22,354 bases of DNA, taken from Atopostipes sp964624875. Lineage in GTDB: Bacteria; Bacillota; Bacilli; Lactobacillales; Carnobacteriaceae_A. Position 1 is the first letter of the stretch. Every line of letters starts with the position of its first letter. The stretch lies in the NCBI GenBank assembly GCA_964624875.1, contig CAZUZA010000022.1, positions 1-22,354 on the forward strand, written 5' to 3'. Shown piece after piece: positions 21,584 to 22,354 of this stretch. A program made the translations under genes and the position numbers. A model generated the notes under the pieces. It had not been told where the DNA came from. It ran no database searches and saw only the letters and a list, made by a program, of their open reading frames with translations.

Positions 21584-22354
21584 CATTAGAAATTAAAGAC
21601 GTCTCTGTTTCATATGGTGATTTTGAGGTGTTAAAAAATATATCGTTTAAGTTAGCCGACGGACAGCTCATCGGTTTAGTTGCGCCGAACGGAACAGGGA
21701 AGACCACGCTATTTAATGCTATTATGCGCTTTATCCCGGTGAAATCGGGGCAGATTCTAGTAGACGACAAAGAATATACGTCGAGTGACAAAGACGTATT
21801 AGCTTTGCATCAAGAAATTACTTTTTTCCCGGATCAAGCGGATTTATTTGAAAACTTTACCGGACGCGAGCATATCGAGATGTATGCTGAAATATGGTCT
21901 GGTCGTCAAGAAGACGTAGACAGTATTATTAAACGTCTACAGATGGAAAACTATGTTGACCGTAAAGTCCAAGAATATTCACTAGGTATGCGCCAGCGAC
22001 TTTGCTTTGCCATGATGGTCGCAGCCGATACGCCGATTATGTTTATGGATGAAGTCATGAACGGGCTTGACCCGGAAAACGTCTCGCTTGTATCGGATGT
22101 CTTAATTGAATTACGTCAAGCCGATAAAATTGTCATTATCGCATCACATTTACTGGATAACTTAGATGAATACGCCGACAAAGTTTTTTTCTTGAAAGAT
22201 AAAGTCTTGCATCAAGTCAATGATTTGAATGTTGAACAACCAATGTATTATAAAGTTATGACAACAGATGAACAGTATAAAACCTTGCAAGAACAAGGGT
22301 TTCTGACTAAAAATTCGATTATATTAAGCAACCATGTGTTGTGCATTCCGATTG
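21580..22354 (+). CDS. ABC transporter ATP-binding protein (partial, runs off window)
   Basis: The first 258 codons are visible; no stop occurs before the window ends. Walker A is Ala-Pro-Asn-Gly-Thr-Gly-Lys-Thr-Thr (35-43), the Q-loop region is Thr-Phe-Phe-Pro-Asp-Gln, Walker B is Ile-Met-Phe-Met-Asp-Glu (153-158), D-loop Gly-Leu-Asp-Pro and H-loop Ala-Ser-His (H190). The signature reads Tyr-Ser-Leu-Gly-Met-Arg-Gln-Arg (133-140) in place of Leu-Ser-Gly-Gly-Gln, as in BcrA-like exporter ATPases. Together with the two permeases it forms an ABC exporter. AAAGGAG (21564-21570) lies 9 nt before the ATG, which overlaps the preceding stop codon. Confidence 0.92.
   Translation, partial: MTLEIKDVSVSYGDFEVLKNISFKLADGQLIGLVAPNGTGKTTLFNAIMRFIPVKSGQILVDDKEYTSSDKDVLALHQEITFFPDQADLFENFTGREHIEMYAEIWSGRQEDVDSIIKRLQMENYVDRKVQEYSLGMRQRLCFAMMVAADTPIMFMDEVMNGLDPENVSLVSDVLIELRQADKIVIIASHLLDNLDEYADKVFFLKDKVLHQVNDLNVEQPMYYKVMTTDEQYKTLQEQGFLTKNSIILSNHVLCIPI

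Overview
The window reads as chromosomal DNA of a low-GC Gram-positive bacterium (Bacillota). It is most likely a member of the Lactobacillales. The evidence is AT-rich intergenic DNA, strong AGGAGG-type ribosome binding sites, TTG and GTG starts, many hairpin-plus-T terminators, and the order rsmG-parA-parB-DUF951-ychF-DUF1129, which is typical of that order. The genus assignment is inference. It is a draft assembly: two runs of exactly 100 N (1421-1520 and 17144-17243) are scaffold gaps. No rRNA, tRNA, CRISPR array, insertion sequence or prophage was seen.

Layout. (1) 1-2983: palindromic AT-rich DNA, a cyclase-family metal hydrolase, a small HEYGH zinc-peptidase-like membrane protein, gap 1, and two tandem TRIC/UPF0126 membrane channels. 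(2) 3100-5517: a three-gene operon (two-domain ring-cleaving dioxygenase, flavin reductase, MhqD-like esterase) behind a near-consensus promoter with an MhqR-like operator, so probably a quinone/catechol stress operon. (3) 5518-6586: a ChbG/YdjC-like protein, preceded by an orphan minus-strand terminator that may end a small RNA. (4) 6642-11380: the housekeeping cluster for 16S rRNA methylation (RsmG), chromosome segregation (ParA/ParB), a DUF951 zinc-ribbon-like protein, the YchF ATPase and a DUF1129 membrane protein. (5) 11378-15161: single-gene units: a CPBP protease, a DNA alkyl-cysteine methyltransferase on the minus strand, a degenerate GDPD-like protein, a short FUSC/ArAE membrane protein and an NRDE/TANGO2-like protein. 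Most are closed by strong terminators. (6) 15202-22354: sbcD-sbcC (DNA double-strand-end nuclease), then an ABC exporter of two large paralogous permeases and an ATPase that runs off the right end.

Most of the window is ordinary core genome. The observations most worth a second look are the MhqR-type regulation of the detoxification operon, the candidate small RNA at about 5576-5655, two enzyme relatives with eroded catalytic motifs (ChbG-like and GDPD-like), an everted pair of parS-like half-sites before rsmG, and the arm-length mismatch in SbcC, which suggests that gap 2 is longer than drawn. I did not find clear evidence of a wholly new multi-gene system.
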